DNA of 64,000 nt from Salmonella enterica subsp. enterica serovar Typhimurium str. LT2 (GTDB lineage: Bacteria; Pseudomonadota; Gammaproteobacteria; Enterobacterales; Enterobacteriaceae), in contig NC_003197.2 of NCBI RefSeq assembly GCF_000006945.2, positions 1,364,001 to 1,428,000 of the forward strand. Direction: 5' to 3'. The translations under genes were made by a program, and so were the position numbers. The notes beneath the pieces were generated by a model that did no database searches, was not told the DNA's origin, and worked only from the letters and a program-made list of their open reading frames with translations. The first letter of the stretch is position 1. Each line of letters opens with the position of its first letter. Below are positions 27,798 to 36,065 of this stretch, piece by piece.

Positions 27798-28118
27798 ATG
27801 GAAAAGAAACACATTTATCTGTTTTGTTCTGCGGGCATGTCAACATCGTTACTGGTATCAAAAATGCGCGCTCAGGCTGAAAAATATGAAGTGCCGGTGA
27901 TTATTGAAGCATTCCCTGAAACCCTGGCCGGTGAAAAAGGCCCGGCAGCGGACGTCGTGTTATTAGGCCCGCAAATTGCTTATATGCTCCCCGAAATTCA
28001 GCGTTTATTACCTGGTAAACCGGTAGAAGTCATTGATTCAATGTTGTACGGCAAGGTAGATGGCTTAGGCGTGCTTAAAGCTGCGGTAGCGGCAATTAAA
28101 AAAGCCGCCGCGAATTAA
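27798..28118 (+). CDS. chbB: Chitobiose-specific PTS enzyme IIB
   Basis: Phosphocarrier of the N,N'-diacetylchitobiose phosphotransferase system. The phosphorylated cysteine is in LFCSAGMSTSLL at residue 10. The start ATG at 27798 (MEKKHIYLF, 106 residues) follows GGAAGG closely and matches E. coli almost residue for residue; five upstream codons in the open frame are excluded. First gene of chbBCARFG. Confidence 0.97.
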   Translation: MEKKHIYLFCSAGMSTSLLVSKMRAQAEKYEVPVIIEAFPETLAGEKGPAADVVLLGPQIAYMLPEIQRLLPGKPVEVIDSMLYGKVDGLGVLKAAVAAIKKAAAN

Positions 28119-28134
28119 TTATTTTTTAATTTTT

Positions 28135-28155
28135 CCCGTCAAAGAGTTATTTCAT
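28135..28155 (+). promoter_or_regulatory. ChiX small-RNA target in the chbB-chbC gap
   Basis: The CCCGTCAAAGAG core followed by TTATTTCAT is complementary to the seed region of the small RNA ChiX (from memory of its sequence: ATGAAATTCCTCTTTGACGGG), with only a small internal mismatch. In E. coli and Salmonella this intercistronic site acts as a decoy that titrates ChiX when chitosugars induce the operon, relieving repression of chitoporin. Confidence 0.8.
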
Positions 28156-28159
28156 ACAC

Positions 28160-28182
28160 TAACCGCAATATTTTATTGCGGT
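28160..28182 (+). other. Hairpin in the chbB-chbC gap
   Basis: ACCGCAAT and ATTGCGGT are perfect 8-bp arms with a short AT loop, 20 bp upstream of the chbC start. It may affect RNA stability or differential expression of chbB and chbC. Confidence 0.5.
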
Positions 28183-28200
28183 ATTTAAGGGTATTTTTCT

Positions 28201-29559
28201 ATGAGTAACGTTATTGCTTCACTTGAAAAGGTACTCCTTCCTTTTGCTGTAAAAATAGGAAAGCAGCCACACGTTAATGCAATCAAGAACGGCTTTATTC
28301 GTTTAATGCCATTAACCCTTGCGGGGGCGATGTTTGTATTAATTAATAACGTTTTCCTGAGCTTTGGGGAGGGGTCGTTTTTTTATTCCATGGGCATTCG
28401 GCTTGATGCCTCAACCATTGAAACACTTAATGGATTGAAAGGCATCGGCGGGAACGTCTATAACGGCACATTGGGCATTATGTCGCTCATGGCGCCATTT
28501 TTTATCGGCATGGCGCTGGCGGAAGAGCGCAAGGTTGATGCGCTGGCCGCCGGATTGCTTTCCGTGGCGGCATTTATGACCGTAACGCCGTATAGTGTCG
28601 GCGAGGCCTATGCCGTAGGCGCTAACTGGCTGGGTGGTGCAAATATTATCTCCGGTATTATTATTGGCCTGGTGGTCGCGGAGATGTTTACATTTATTGT
28701 CCGGCGCAACTGGGTGATTAAGCTACCGGACAGCGTACCGGCTTCGGTGTCTCGTTCATTCTCAGCATTAATTCCCGGCTTTATTATTCTCTCTATTATG
28801 GGGATTATTTCCTGGGCGCTGTCTAATTACGGTTCTAACTTCCATCAGATTATTATGGACACTATCTCTACGCCGCTGGCATCGCTGGGTAGCGTGGTAG
28901 GGTGGGCATATGTCATTTTTGTACCGCTGCTGTGGTTCTTTGGTATTCATGGTTCGCTGGCGCTGACCGCGCTGGACAGCGGCATCATGACGCCCTGGGC
29001 GCTGGAAAACATCTCTATTTACCAGCAGTATGGCTCCGTCGATGCGGCGCTGGAAGCCGGTAAAACGTTCCATATCTGGGCGAAACCGATGCTGGATTCT
29101 TATATCTTCCTCGGTGGTAGCGGCGCAACGCTGGGTCTGATCATCGCTATCTTCCTGGCATCCCGTCGCGCGGACTATCGCCAGGTGGCAAAACTGGCGC
29201 TGCCGTCAGGTATCTTCCAGATTAACGAACCCATCCTGTTTGGCCTGCCGATTATTATGAACCCGGTGATGTTTATCCCCTTCATTCTGGTTCAGCCGAT
29301 TCTGGCGGCGATTACGCTGGTGGCTTACTATTTGGGTATTATTCCGCCGATTACCAATATTGCGCCGTGGACCATGCCAACCGGGTTGGGGGCGTTCTTT
29401 AACACCAACGGCAGTGTCGCCGCGTTGCTGGTTGCGCTATTTAACCTGGCGGTCGCTACCCTGATTTATCTCCCCTTCGTGGTGGTGGCTAACAAAGCGC
29501 AGAACGCCATCGAGCAGGAAGAAAGCGAAGAAGATATCGCTAACGCACTGAAATTCTAA
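28201..29559 (+). CDS. chbC: Chitobiose-specific PTS enzyme IIC
   Basis: Integral membrane permease of the chitobiose PTS; carries the sugar through the inner membrane as it is phosphorylated. 452 residues with about ten hydrophobic segments, and the conserved FQINEPILFGLPIIMNPV loop of lactose/cellobiose-family IIC proteins near residue 340. It lies 82 bp after chbB, beyond the ChiX target and a hairpin, and needs ChbB and ChbA as partners. Confidence 0.97.
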   Translation: MSNVIASLEKVLLPFAVKIGKQPHVNAIKNGFIRLMPLTLAGAMFVLINNVFLSFGEGSFFYSMGIRLDASTIETLNGLKGIGGNVYNGTLGIMSLMAPFFIGMALAEERKVDALAAGLLSVAAFMTVTPYSVGEAYAVGANWLGGANIISGIIIGLVVAEMFTFIVRRNWVIKLPDSVPASVSRSFSALIPGFIILSIMGIISWALSNYGSNFHQIIMDTISTPLASLGSVVGWAYVIFVPLLWFFGIHGSLALTALDSGIMTPWALENISIYQQYGSVDAALEAGKTFHIWAKPMLDSYIFLGGSGATLGLIIAIFLASRRADYRQVAKLALPSGIFQINEPILFGLPIIMNPVMFIPFILVQPILAAITLVAYYLGIIPPITNIAPWTMPTGLGAFFNTNGSVAALLVALFNLAVATLIYLPFVVVANKAQNAIEQEESEEDIANALKF

Positions 29560-29592
29560 ACTCCGCGCCGGCATGGGATGCCATGCCGGGCT
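29560..29592 (+). other. Hairpin between chbC and chbA
   Basis: GCCGGCATGG and CCATGCCGGGC are near-perfect arms around GATG. There is no T-tract, so it probably stabilises or processes the transcript and does not end it. Confidence 0.5.
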
Positions 29593-29609
29593 GAATCAGA
29601 GGAAAGACT

Positions 29610-29957
29610 ATGTTTGATCTTGAAAATGTTGTAGATAACCAGACCGCGGCTGAGGAACTCGAAGAAGTCGTTATGGGGCTTATCATCAATTCTGGTCAGG
29701 CGCGCAGCCTGGCATATGGCGCGCTCAGAAAAGCGAAAGAAGGCGATTTTGAGGCGGCGAAAGCGATGATGGACCAGTCGCGCATAGCGCTCAATGAAGC
29801 GCATCTTGTGCAGACAAAACTCATCGAAGGCGATCAGGGCGAAGGCAAAATGAAAGTCAGTCTGGTCCTGGTTCACGCTCAGGATCATTTGATGACATCA
29901 ATGCTGGCTCGTGAACTGATCGCCGAGTTGATTGAGCTCCATGAGAAACTGAAATAA
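29610..29957 (+). CDS. chbA: Chitobiose-specific PTS enzyme IIA
   Basis: Cytosolic phosphocarrier that takes phosphate from HPr and passes it to ChbB. All-helical lactose/cellobiose IIA family; the phosphorylated histidine is His89 in LVHAQDHLM, with Asp92 as the metal ligand of the trimer. Length 115 residues, one fewer than E. coli. Ends 10 bp before chbR. Confidence 0.96.
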   Translation: MFDLENVVDNQTAAEELEEVVMGLIINSGQARSLAYGALRKAKEGDFEAAKAMMDQSRIALNEAHLVQTKLIEGDQGEGKMKVSLVLVHAQDHLMTSMLARELIAELIELHEKLK

Positions 29958-29967
29958 CAGGGGGCGG

Positions 29968-30810
29968 ATGATGCAGCTACAGGTTAACGCAACGGAAATC
30001 AAAACGGTTTATGAGCAGCAGCTCTTCAATGGCAAAAATTTCCATGTGTTTATCTATAACAAGACGGAAAGCGTCACCGGGCTGCATCAGCACGACTACT
30101 ATGAATTTACCCTGGTATTAACCGGACGTTATTACCAGGAGATTAACGGGAAGCGTGTGCTGCTGGAACGTGGAGATTTTGTTTTTATCCCGGTGGGGTC
30201 GAATCACCAAAGTTTCTATGAGTTTGGCGCAACGCGTATTCTGAACGTAGGAATTAGTAAACGTTTTTTTGAACAGCATTATCTTCCGTTACTGCCGTTT
30301 TGTTTTGTGGCATCGCAGGTATACAGGGCGAATAGCACTTTCCTTACCTATATTGAAACGGTGATTGCGTCGTTGAATTTTCGCGGCAATGGGCTCGACG
30401 AATTTATCGAAGTGGTGACATTTTATATTATAAACCGCTTACGTCATTACCGCGAAGAGCAGGTTTATGATGATATTCCACAATGGCTGAAAGCAACCGT
30501 GGAGATAATGCATGATAAAACGCAGTTTGGCGAACATGCGCTGGAAAATATGGTGCGCCTGTCGGCAAAATCCCAGGAGTATCTGACGCGCGCCACCCGA
30601 CGTTATTACAGCAAAACGCCGATGCAAATCATTAATGAGATTCGCATTAATTTTGCCAAGAAACAGTTGGAAATGACCAACTATTCGGTTACGGATATTG
30701 CTTATGAAGCCGGGTATAGCAGTCCAAGTCTGTTTATTAAAACGTTTAAGAAGATGACCTCATTTACGCCGAATAGTTATCGGAAGCGATTGACGGAAAT
30801 TAATGAGTAA
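29968..30810 (+). CDS. chbR: AraC-family regulator of the chb operon
   Basis: Dual regulator: represses chb without inducer and activates it when phosphorylated chitobiose (deacetylated by ChbG) is present. The N-terminal cupin-type sensor is seen in HQHDYYEFTLVLTGRY, and the C-terminal AraC double helix-turn-helix ends with the family signature around DIAYEAGYSSPSLFIKTFKK. 280 residues as in E. coli. Encoded within the operon it controls. Confidence 0.96.
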   Translation: MMQLQVNATEIKTVYEQQLFNGKNFHVFIYNKTESVTGLHQHDYYEFTLVLTGRYYQEINGKRVLLERGDFVFIPVGSNHQSFYEFGATRILNVGISKRFFEQHYLPLLPFCFVASQVYRANSTFLTYIETVIASLNFRGNGLDEFIEVVTFYIINRLRHYREEQVYDDIPQWLKATVEIMHDKTQFGEHALENMVRLSAKSQEYLTRATRRYYSKTPMQIINEIRINFAKKQLEMTNYSVTDIAYEAGYSSPSLFIKTFKKMTSFTPNSYRKRLTEINE

Positions 30811-30934
30811 CGGTTTGCATTGCTCGATTAATTACATTTCACGCTTGCCCCAATAGCGCGGGGAACGTCACGCTATTTCTTACGAGCGGGCATAGCGTAA
30901 TACATATCAGTGTTATACACTGAAGGGAGATATT

Positions 30935-32290
30935 ATGAGCCAGAAATTAAAAGTCGTCACTATTGGTGGCGGGAGCAGCTACACCCCTGAATTACTTGAA
31001 GGCTTTATTAAGCGCTACCATGAATTACCTGTCACCGAATTATGGCTGGTTGACGTTGAAGACGGGAAAGAGAAGCTGGGCATTATTTATGATCTCTGCC
31101 AGCGAATGATTGATAAAGCAGGCGTTCCGCTAAAATTGTATAAAACGCTGGATCGCCGGGAAGCGCTGAAAGGCGCTAATTTTGTCACTACCCAGCTACG
31201 CGTTGGTCAACTCAAAGCCCGTGAGCTGGACGAGCGTATCCCGCTTAGCCACGGCTATCTGGGGCAAGAAACCAACGGCGCTGGCGGTTTATTTAAAGGG
31301 TTGCGTACCATTCCGGTTATTTTTGACATCATTAAGGATGTTGAAGAATTATGTCCGAATGCGTGGGTCATTAACTTTACTAACCCGGCGGGGATGGTGA
31401 CGGAAGCGGTTTATCGTCATACCAACTTTAAAAAATTCATCGGCGTATGTAATATTCCTGTCGGCATGAAAATGTTTATTCATGACGTGCTGGCGCTGAA
31501 TGAGAATGACGATCTTTCCATTGACCTGTTTGGTCTAAACCATATGGTCTTTATTAAAGATGTGCTGGTGAATGGCACCTCACGGTTCGCAGAATTACTG
31601 GATGGCGTGGCGTCCGGTCAGTTGAAAGCGTCAACCGTAAAAAATATCTTTGATCTGCCGTTTAGTGAAGGATTGATTCGCTCGCTGAACATGCTGCCGT
31701 GCTCTTATTTGTTGTATTACTTCAAGCAAAAAGAGATGTTGGCGATTGAAATGGGCGAATATTACAAAGGCGGCGCGCGCGCTCAGGTCGTACAGAAAGT
31801 GGAGAAACAACTCTTCGACTTGTACAAAAATCCTGAGCTAAACGTGAAGCCGAAAGAGCTTGAGCAACGCGGCGGCGCTTATTATTCCGATGCCGCTTGT
31901 GAAGTCATTAACGCTATTTATAATGACAAGCAGACTGAGCATTACGTTAATATTCCACATCATGGGCATGTCGAGAATATCCCGGCGGACTGGGCGGTGG
32001 AAATGACCTGCATTCTGGGACGCAATGGCGCGACGCCGCACCCGCGTATCACCCGTTTTGACGAAAAAGTGCTGGGGCTTATCCACACTATTAAAGGATT
32101 TGAGGTCGCGGCCAGCAATGCGGCGCTGAGCGGAAACTTTAATGATGTTCTGCTGGCGCTTAACCTGAGTCCGCTGGTGCATTCCGACCGCGACGCAGAA
32201 GTCCTGGCGCGTGAACTCATTCTGGCGCATGAAAAATGGCTGCCTAATTTTGCCGCTTGCATCGAAGCGCTTAAAGGTAAGCACCACTGA
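30935..32290 (+). CDS. chbF: 6-phospho-beta-glucosidase, GH4 family
   Basis: Hydrolyses phosphorylated chitobiose (and cellobiose 6-phosphate) with NAD and divalent metal as cofactors, an oxidative mechanism unique to GH4. N-terminal Rossmann motif TIGGGSSYTPEL; metal ligands in GVCNIPVGM (Cys) and FGLNHM (His). Length 451 residues. The 124-bp gap after chbR contains a GC-rich inverted repeat (CCCC...GGGG) but no clear promoter. Confidence 0.97.
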   Translation: MSQKLKVVTIGGGSSYTPELLEGFIKRYHELPVTELWLVDVEDGKEKLGIIYDLCQRMIDKAGVPLKLYKTLDRREALKGANFVTTQLRVGQLKARELDERIPLSHGYLGQETNGAGGLFKGLRTIPVIFDIIKDVEELCPNAWVINFTNPAGMVTEAVYRHTNFKKFIGVCNIPVGMKMFIHDVLALNENDDLSIDLFGLNHMVFIKDVLVNGTSRFAELLDGVASGQLKASTVKNIFDLPFSEGLIRSLNMLPCSYLLYYFKQKEMLAIEMGEYYKGGARAQVVQKVEKQLFDLYKNPELNVKPKELEQRGGAYYSDAACEVINAIYNDKQTEHYVNIPHHGHVENIPADWAVEMTCILGRNGATPHPRITRFDEKVLGLIHTIKGFEVAASNAALSGNFNDVLLALNLSPLVHSDRDAEVLARELILAHEKWLPNFAACIEALKGKHH

Positions 32291-32302
32291 CAGAGGTAGG
32301 CT

Positions 32303-33061
32303 ATGGAACGCGTGTTGATTGTGAATGCCGATGATTTTGGCCTGAGTAAAGGGCAAAATTACGGCATTGTTGAAGCATATCGCAACGGCGTTGTGACCTC
32401 CACGACGGCGCTGGTCAATGGCGAGGCTATTGACCATGCGGCGCAGCTTAGCCGCGAGCTGCCTGCGCTTGGGGTGGGAATGCATTTTGTTTTGACGTTA
32501 GGCAAACCGGTGTCAGAGATGCCGGGCCTGACGCGAGACGGCCTGTTGGGGAAATGGATCTGGCAAATGGCGGAGGAGGATACGCTTCCGCTGGATGAAA
32601 TTGCGCATGAACTGGCGTGTCAGTATCAGCGTTTCATCGACGTATTTGGCAGCGAGCCAACGCATCTCGACAGTCACCATCATGTGCATATGTTCCCGCA
32701 AATTTTCCCCATCGTCGCCCGCTTTGCGGCGCAGCGCGGGATTGCGTTACGTATTGACCGCCAGACGGTGTTGAACGCCGACGATCTGCCGTCGGATTTG
32801 CGCAGCACTCAAGGATTTAGTAGTGAATTTTACGGCGAGGAGATCACCGAAGCGTGCTTTTTACGCATTCTGGATGCCTCGGCGCATCGAGGAGAGGCCT
32901 CGCTGGAGGTGATGTGTCATCCGGCGTTTGTGGACAACATTATTCGCCAGAGCGCCTATTGTTACCCCCGCTTAACTGAACTGGAGGTGTTGACGTCTGC
33001 GTCACTCAAGGCAGCGATTGCGGAACGTGGATATCGTCCTGGCAGTTTTCTTGATATTTAG
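32303..33061 (+). CDS. chbG: Chitooligosaccharide deacetylase
   Basis: Removes one acetyl group from chitobiose 6-phosphate, which makes the inducer recognised by ChbR and the substrate of ChbF. YdjC-family metal enzyme: metal-binding NADDFGLS at the N-terminus and HLDSHHHVHM near residue 120. Length 252 residues. Last gene of the operon, with a strong terminator just after it. Confidence 0.96.
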   Translation: MERVLIVNADDFGLSKGQNYGIVEAYRNGVVTSTTALVNGEAIDHAAQLSRELPALGVGMHFVLTLGKPVSEMPGLTRDGLLGKWIWQMAEEDTLPLDEIAHELACQYQRFIDVFGSEPTHLDSHHHVHMFPQIFPIVARFAAQRGIALRIDRQTVLNADDLPSDLRSTQGFSSEFYGEEITEACFLRILDASAHRGEASLEVMCHPAFVDNIIRQSAYCYPRLTELEVLTSASLKAAIAERGYRPGSFLDI

Positions 33062-33071
33062 CTCCTGAGTT

Positions 33072-33100
33072 TGCGGCGCAAGAATGCGCCGCATTTTTTG
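33072..33100 (+). terminator. chb operon terminator
   Basis: TGCGGCGCA/TGCGCCGCA, a perfect 9-bp stem with AGAA loop and six T, directly after chbG. Confidence 0.95.
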
Positions 33101-33104
33101 CTGT

Positions 33105-35357
33105 TTATGCAGGAATCGCGTTAATTTTCCCCGCACGCGACCAGACACGGTGTGCCGCCATCAGCGTCAGCAGAGTGTCCATAAAGTGGTGGTCAACGTT
33201 ATCTGCCTCAACAAGTCCTTCTTCCCCCTGGCTATCAATGTTTAAAAGCGCCTTAAACCGTCGGGCGTCGCCTGCCAGTGCGATGGGCTTCAGATGTTTG
33301 TAGGCTTCCAGAAGGTAGTAACGGGCATCGCCGCAACTCTCGATATCGGCAATATTGCCGCACGGTACTATTACCGCATCGACCGTTAGCGACGGCGCGC
33401 CGGCAAAGGTTGCCGCAATCGTTAATGTTGAACCATCATCAGCCGTTACTTCACCCATCCGTGAATAGAGCAGTTTTGCGTGGACGCCTTTGGCTTTTAA
33501 AGCCTGCAAAATGGTCAACAGTTCGGCGGCGTTAACTTTGTCGTTCAGCAGAATAGCGACCACTCGGCCTTTAACATCGCCGTCCGGCACCGCATACAGG
33601 CTGAGCGCCGGATCTTTTTTCAGACCGTTGACATCAGGAGGCGGGGCAATTTGCGTTTGCTCATGGGTGAGTGCAAAACCGAGATTATGCGCGACGCCCT
33701 GAGCCAGCGTGACATCAATATGCGCTAACTGATCGACCACCCGCTCCCGAATATACGCGCGGGCGACTTTACCCAGTTCAAAGCTGAACGCGTCAATAAT
33801 ATGCTGCTGTTCTATCGGCGTCTGACTGAGCCAGAACAGGCGAGGATGCGAGTAATATTCACCGAAAGAGGGGCTGCGTTCGCGGATTTTATTGCCATCC
33901 ACGCGTTCCTGGTATGATTCGAAGCCGCCGCGTTTTGGCGCTGGCGGCGTTTCGCGTGGCCAGTTGTCATTAATGGAGTTTGGTTCATAGTTCGCCGGAT
34001 TGGTGTCGATATCCATCCGGTGCATACCGTCACGCTGGAAGTTATGGTAGGGGCAGGTAGGGCGGTTAATCGGAATTTCGTGGAAGTTTGGCCCGCCCAG
34101 ACGACTGATTTGCGTGTCGGTATAAGAGAACAGACGCCCCTGTAACAGCGGATCGTTGGTAAAATCAATGCCGGGAACAATATGTCCTGGATGAAATGCC
34201 GCCTGTTCGTTTTCAGCGAAAAAGTTATCCGGATTACGGTTTAACACCATTTTGCCGACGCGTTGTACTGGCACCAACTCTTCCGGAATCAGTTTGGTCG
34301 GATCGAGCAGATCAAAATCGAATTTAAATTCATCCTCTTCGGCAATGAGTTGTAGGCCCAGCTCGTATTCCGGGAAATCGCCCGCTTCGATGGCCTCCCA
34401 CAGATCCCGGCGGTGAAAATCCGGATCGCGACCGGTCAGTTTTTGTGACTCATCCCATACCAGCGAGGCTTTACCTGCCAACGGTTTCCAGTGGAAACGG
34501 ACAAAGGTCGCTTTCCCTTGTGCATTGATCAGACGGAAGGTGTGAATGCCGAACCCTTCCATCGTCCGATAACTGCGTGGAATACCGCGATCCGACATTG
34601 CCCACATGACGTTGTGCAGCGTCTCAGGCTGTAAGGAAACATAGTCCCAGAAGGTGTCGTGCGCACTCTGCCCTTGCGGAATAGCCCAATGTGGTTCGGG
34701 CTTAACGGCGTGCACAAAATCCGGAAACTTATGCGCATCCTGGATAAAAAAGATCGGCGTGTTATTACCGACGAGATCGAAAATTCCCTCTTCGGTATAA
34801 AATTTGGTCGCAAAACCGCGGATATCACGTACGGTATCAGCAGACCCCGCGCCGCCCTGTACTGTCGAAAAGCGAACAAAGACCGGGGTAATTTTCTGTG
34901 GATCGCACAGAAACGCGGCTTTCGTGATGTCGCTCAGGTCTTTATATGGCTGGAAATAGCCGTGCGCTGCAGATCCGCGGGCGTGAACGATCCTCTCCGG
35001 GATGCGCTCATGGTCAAAGTGGGTAATTTTCTCGCGCAGGATAAAATCTTCCAACAGCGTAGGGCCGCGGCTGCCGGCGCGAAGAGAATTTTGATCGTCG
35101 GCGATGCGCACGCCCTGATTGGTGGTCAGCGCATAATTTTCGCTGCCTTTACGAAAGGCGTCGAGGGCAGTGAGCTTATCATTCGCGGTCTCGGGCGCTT
35201 TTAAGCTGCCGGGGGCCGTCGGTTGCGCGCCCGGCGGCGTCGTTTCTGGCGTGGGGCGATGTGAACCGTCTGACGGCGCCAGGGAGTCCAGGCCGGGCTG
35301 TGATTCACGGGTATCATGCACGGGGGACTGATGGGGGGATTTCTCATTATGCGACAT
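33105..35357 (-). CDS. katE: Catalase HPII
   Basis: Large-subunit monofunctional catalase, the stationary-phase (RpoS-dependent) enzyme in E. coli. The catalytic histidine is in RIVHARGSAAHGYF near residue 125 and the heme-ligand tyrosine in GRLFSYTDTQ. The extended N-terminus (about 75 residues, rich in Pro, Ser and Thr) and the C-terminal flavodoxin-like domain (from about residue 600) are typical of HPII. Length 750 residues. It is convergent with the chb operon. Confidence 0.98.
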   Translation of the reverse strand: MSHNEKSPHQSPVHDTRESQPGLDSLAPSDGSHRPTPETTPPGAQPTAPGSLKAPETANDKLTALDAFRKGSENYALTTNQGVRIADDQNSLRAGSRGPTLLEDFILREKITHFDHERIPERIVHARGSAAHGYFQPYKDLSDITKAAFLCDPQKITPVFVRFSTVQGGAGSADTVRDIRGFATKFYTEEGIFDLVGNNTPIFFIQDAHKFPDFVHAVKPEPHWAIPQGQSAHDTFWDYVSLQPETLHNVMWAMSDRGIPRSYRTMEGFGIHTFRLINAQGKATFVRFHWKPLAGKASLVWDESQKLTGRDPDFHRRDLWEAIEAGDFPEYELGLQLIAEEDEFKFDFDLLDPTKLIPEELVPVQRVGKMVLNRNPDNFFAENEQAAFHPGHIVPGIDFTNDPLLQGRLFSYTDTQISRLGGPNFHEIPINRPTCPYHNFQRDGMHRMDIDTNPANYEPNSINDNWPRETPPAPKRGGFESYQERVDGNKIRERSPSFGEYYSHPRLFWLSQTPIEQQHIIDAFSFELGKVARAYIRERVVDQLAHIDVTLAQGVAHNLGFALTHEQTQIAPPPDVNGLKKDPALSLYAVPDGDVKGRVVAILLNDKVNAAELLTILQALKAKGVHAKLLYSRMGEVTADDGSTLTIAATFAGAPSLTVDAVIVPCGNIADIESCGDARYYLLEAYKHLKPIALAGDARRFKALLNIDSQGEEGLVEADNVDHHFMDTLLTLMAAHRVWSRAGKINAIPA

Positions 35358-35549
35358 TGAACTCGTCTCCTGCTTTCATCACTGAAATGGGCGTGGTAGT
35401 AGTCAAAATCACTCTAACTATAGAACATTTCAGCAATTATGCTGGGGGAGAGCGGAACGGCAGACAGGGTATAACAGGGAAATCGCACGCGCGGAACAGG
35501 ACGTCGGGGGCGAAGATCGGCTAAAATAGTGTTTTTCTGATTTTTAGCC
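35358..35549. other. katE upstream region
   Basis: AT-rich sequence directly upstream of katE where its promoter must lie; the wider gap to cedA is 364 bp and is otherwise filled by a MITE-like repeat. No gene is seen. Confidence 0.5.
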
Positions 35550-35700
35550 TTAGAGCCTATCCCAGTAGGCGTTATTGGCGCAGCCAGTTTGGACACGGAC
35601 AGCGCGCAAAAACCGGAGCGTACACGTAGTACGTGAGGATTTTGAGCACTGCCCAGGACCAAAATGGCAAGTAAAATAGCCCTAATGGGATAGGCTCTTA
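35550..35700. repeat. MITE-like palindromic repeat between katE and cedA
   Basis: About 150 bp with perfect 13-bp terminal inverted repeats, AGAGCCTATCCCA and TGGGATAGGCTCT, plus internal symmetry (CGTACACGTAGTACGTGAG). Such elements are dispersed in Salmonella and related genomes. The heptamer TTAGCCT occurs at the left edge (35544-35550) and at the right edge (35698-35704), compatible with target-site duplication. Confidence 0.75.
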
Positions 35701-35721
35701 GCCTCTTTTAGTGAAGCATTA

Positions 35722-35964
35722 ATGATGAAACCTCTTCGCCAGCAAAATCGCCAGATTATTAGCTATATTCCGCGTGTTGAACCCGCGCCGCCGGAACATG
35801 CGATAAAAATGGATACGTTTCGCGACGTCTGGATACTGCGCGGTAAATATGTTGCCTTTGTTCTGACGAGGGAGTCATTTCAACGGTCGCCCGCCTTTAG
35901 CGTGCCAGAATCGGCGCAACGTTGGGCGAATCAGGTTCGCCAGGAAAACGAAATCGCTGACTAA
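35722..35964 (+). CDS. cedA: Cell division activator CedA
   Basis: Small DNA-binding protein first found as a suppressor of the division block caused by excess initiation in a dnaA(cos) mutant; later work also found it with RNA polymerase. 80 residues, identifiable by PLRQQNRQIISY at the N-terminus and ESAQRWANQVRQE near the C-terminus. Basic N-terminal tail, small three-stranded sheet plus helix expected. Separate transcript with a strong terminator shared with tcyP. Confidence 0.95.
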   Translation: MMKPLRQQNRQIISYIPRVEPAPPEHAIKMDTFRDVWILRGKYVAFVLTRESFQRSPAFSVPESAQRWANQVRQENEIAD

Positions 35965-35969
35965 GAAAA

Positions 35970-36003
35970 AACAAAACGCCGGTACTGGAGACCGGCGTTT
36001 TTA
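35970..36003. terminator. Bidirectional terminator between cedA and tcyP
   Basis: AAACGCCGGT/ACCGGCGTTT, a perfect 10-bp stem with a 7-nt loop, A-tract on one side and T-tract on the other; serves the convergent genes cedA and tcyP. Confidence 0.9.
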
Positions 36004-36065
36004 GTGACAGACATTTTGAGTTGCCGATCGTCATGTCTCAGACGATGTGAACGCCCGATAATGTA

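Noticed and set aside
31838..32485. 215-codon open frame antisense to chbF/chbG
   Set aside because: Spans the junction of two well-supported genes; shadow frame.
34659..35204. 181-codon open frame antisense to katE
   Set aside because: Overlaps a complete catalase gene, and no recognised product.
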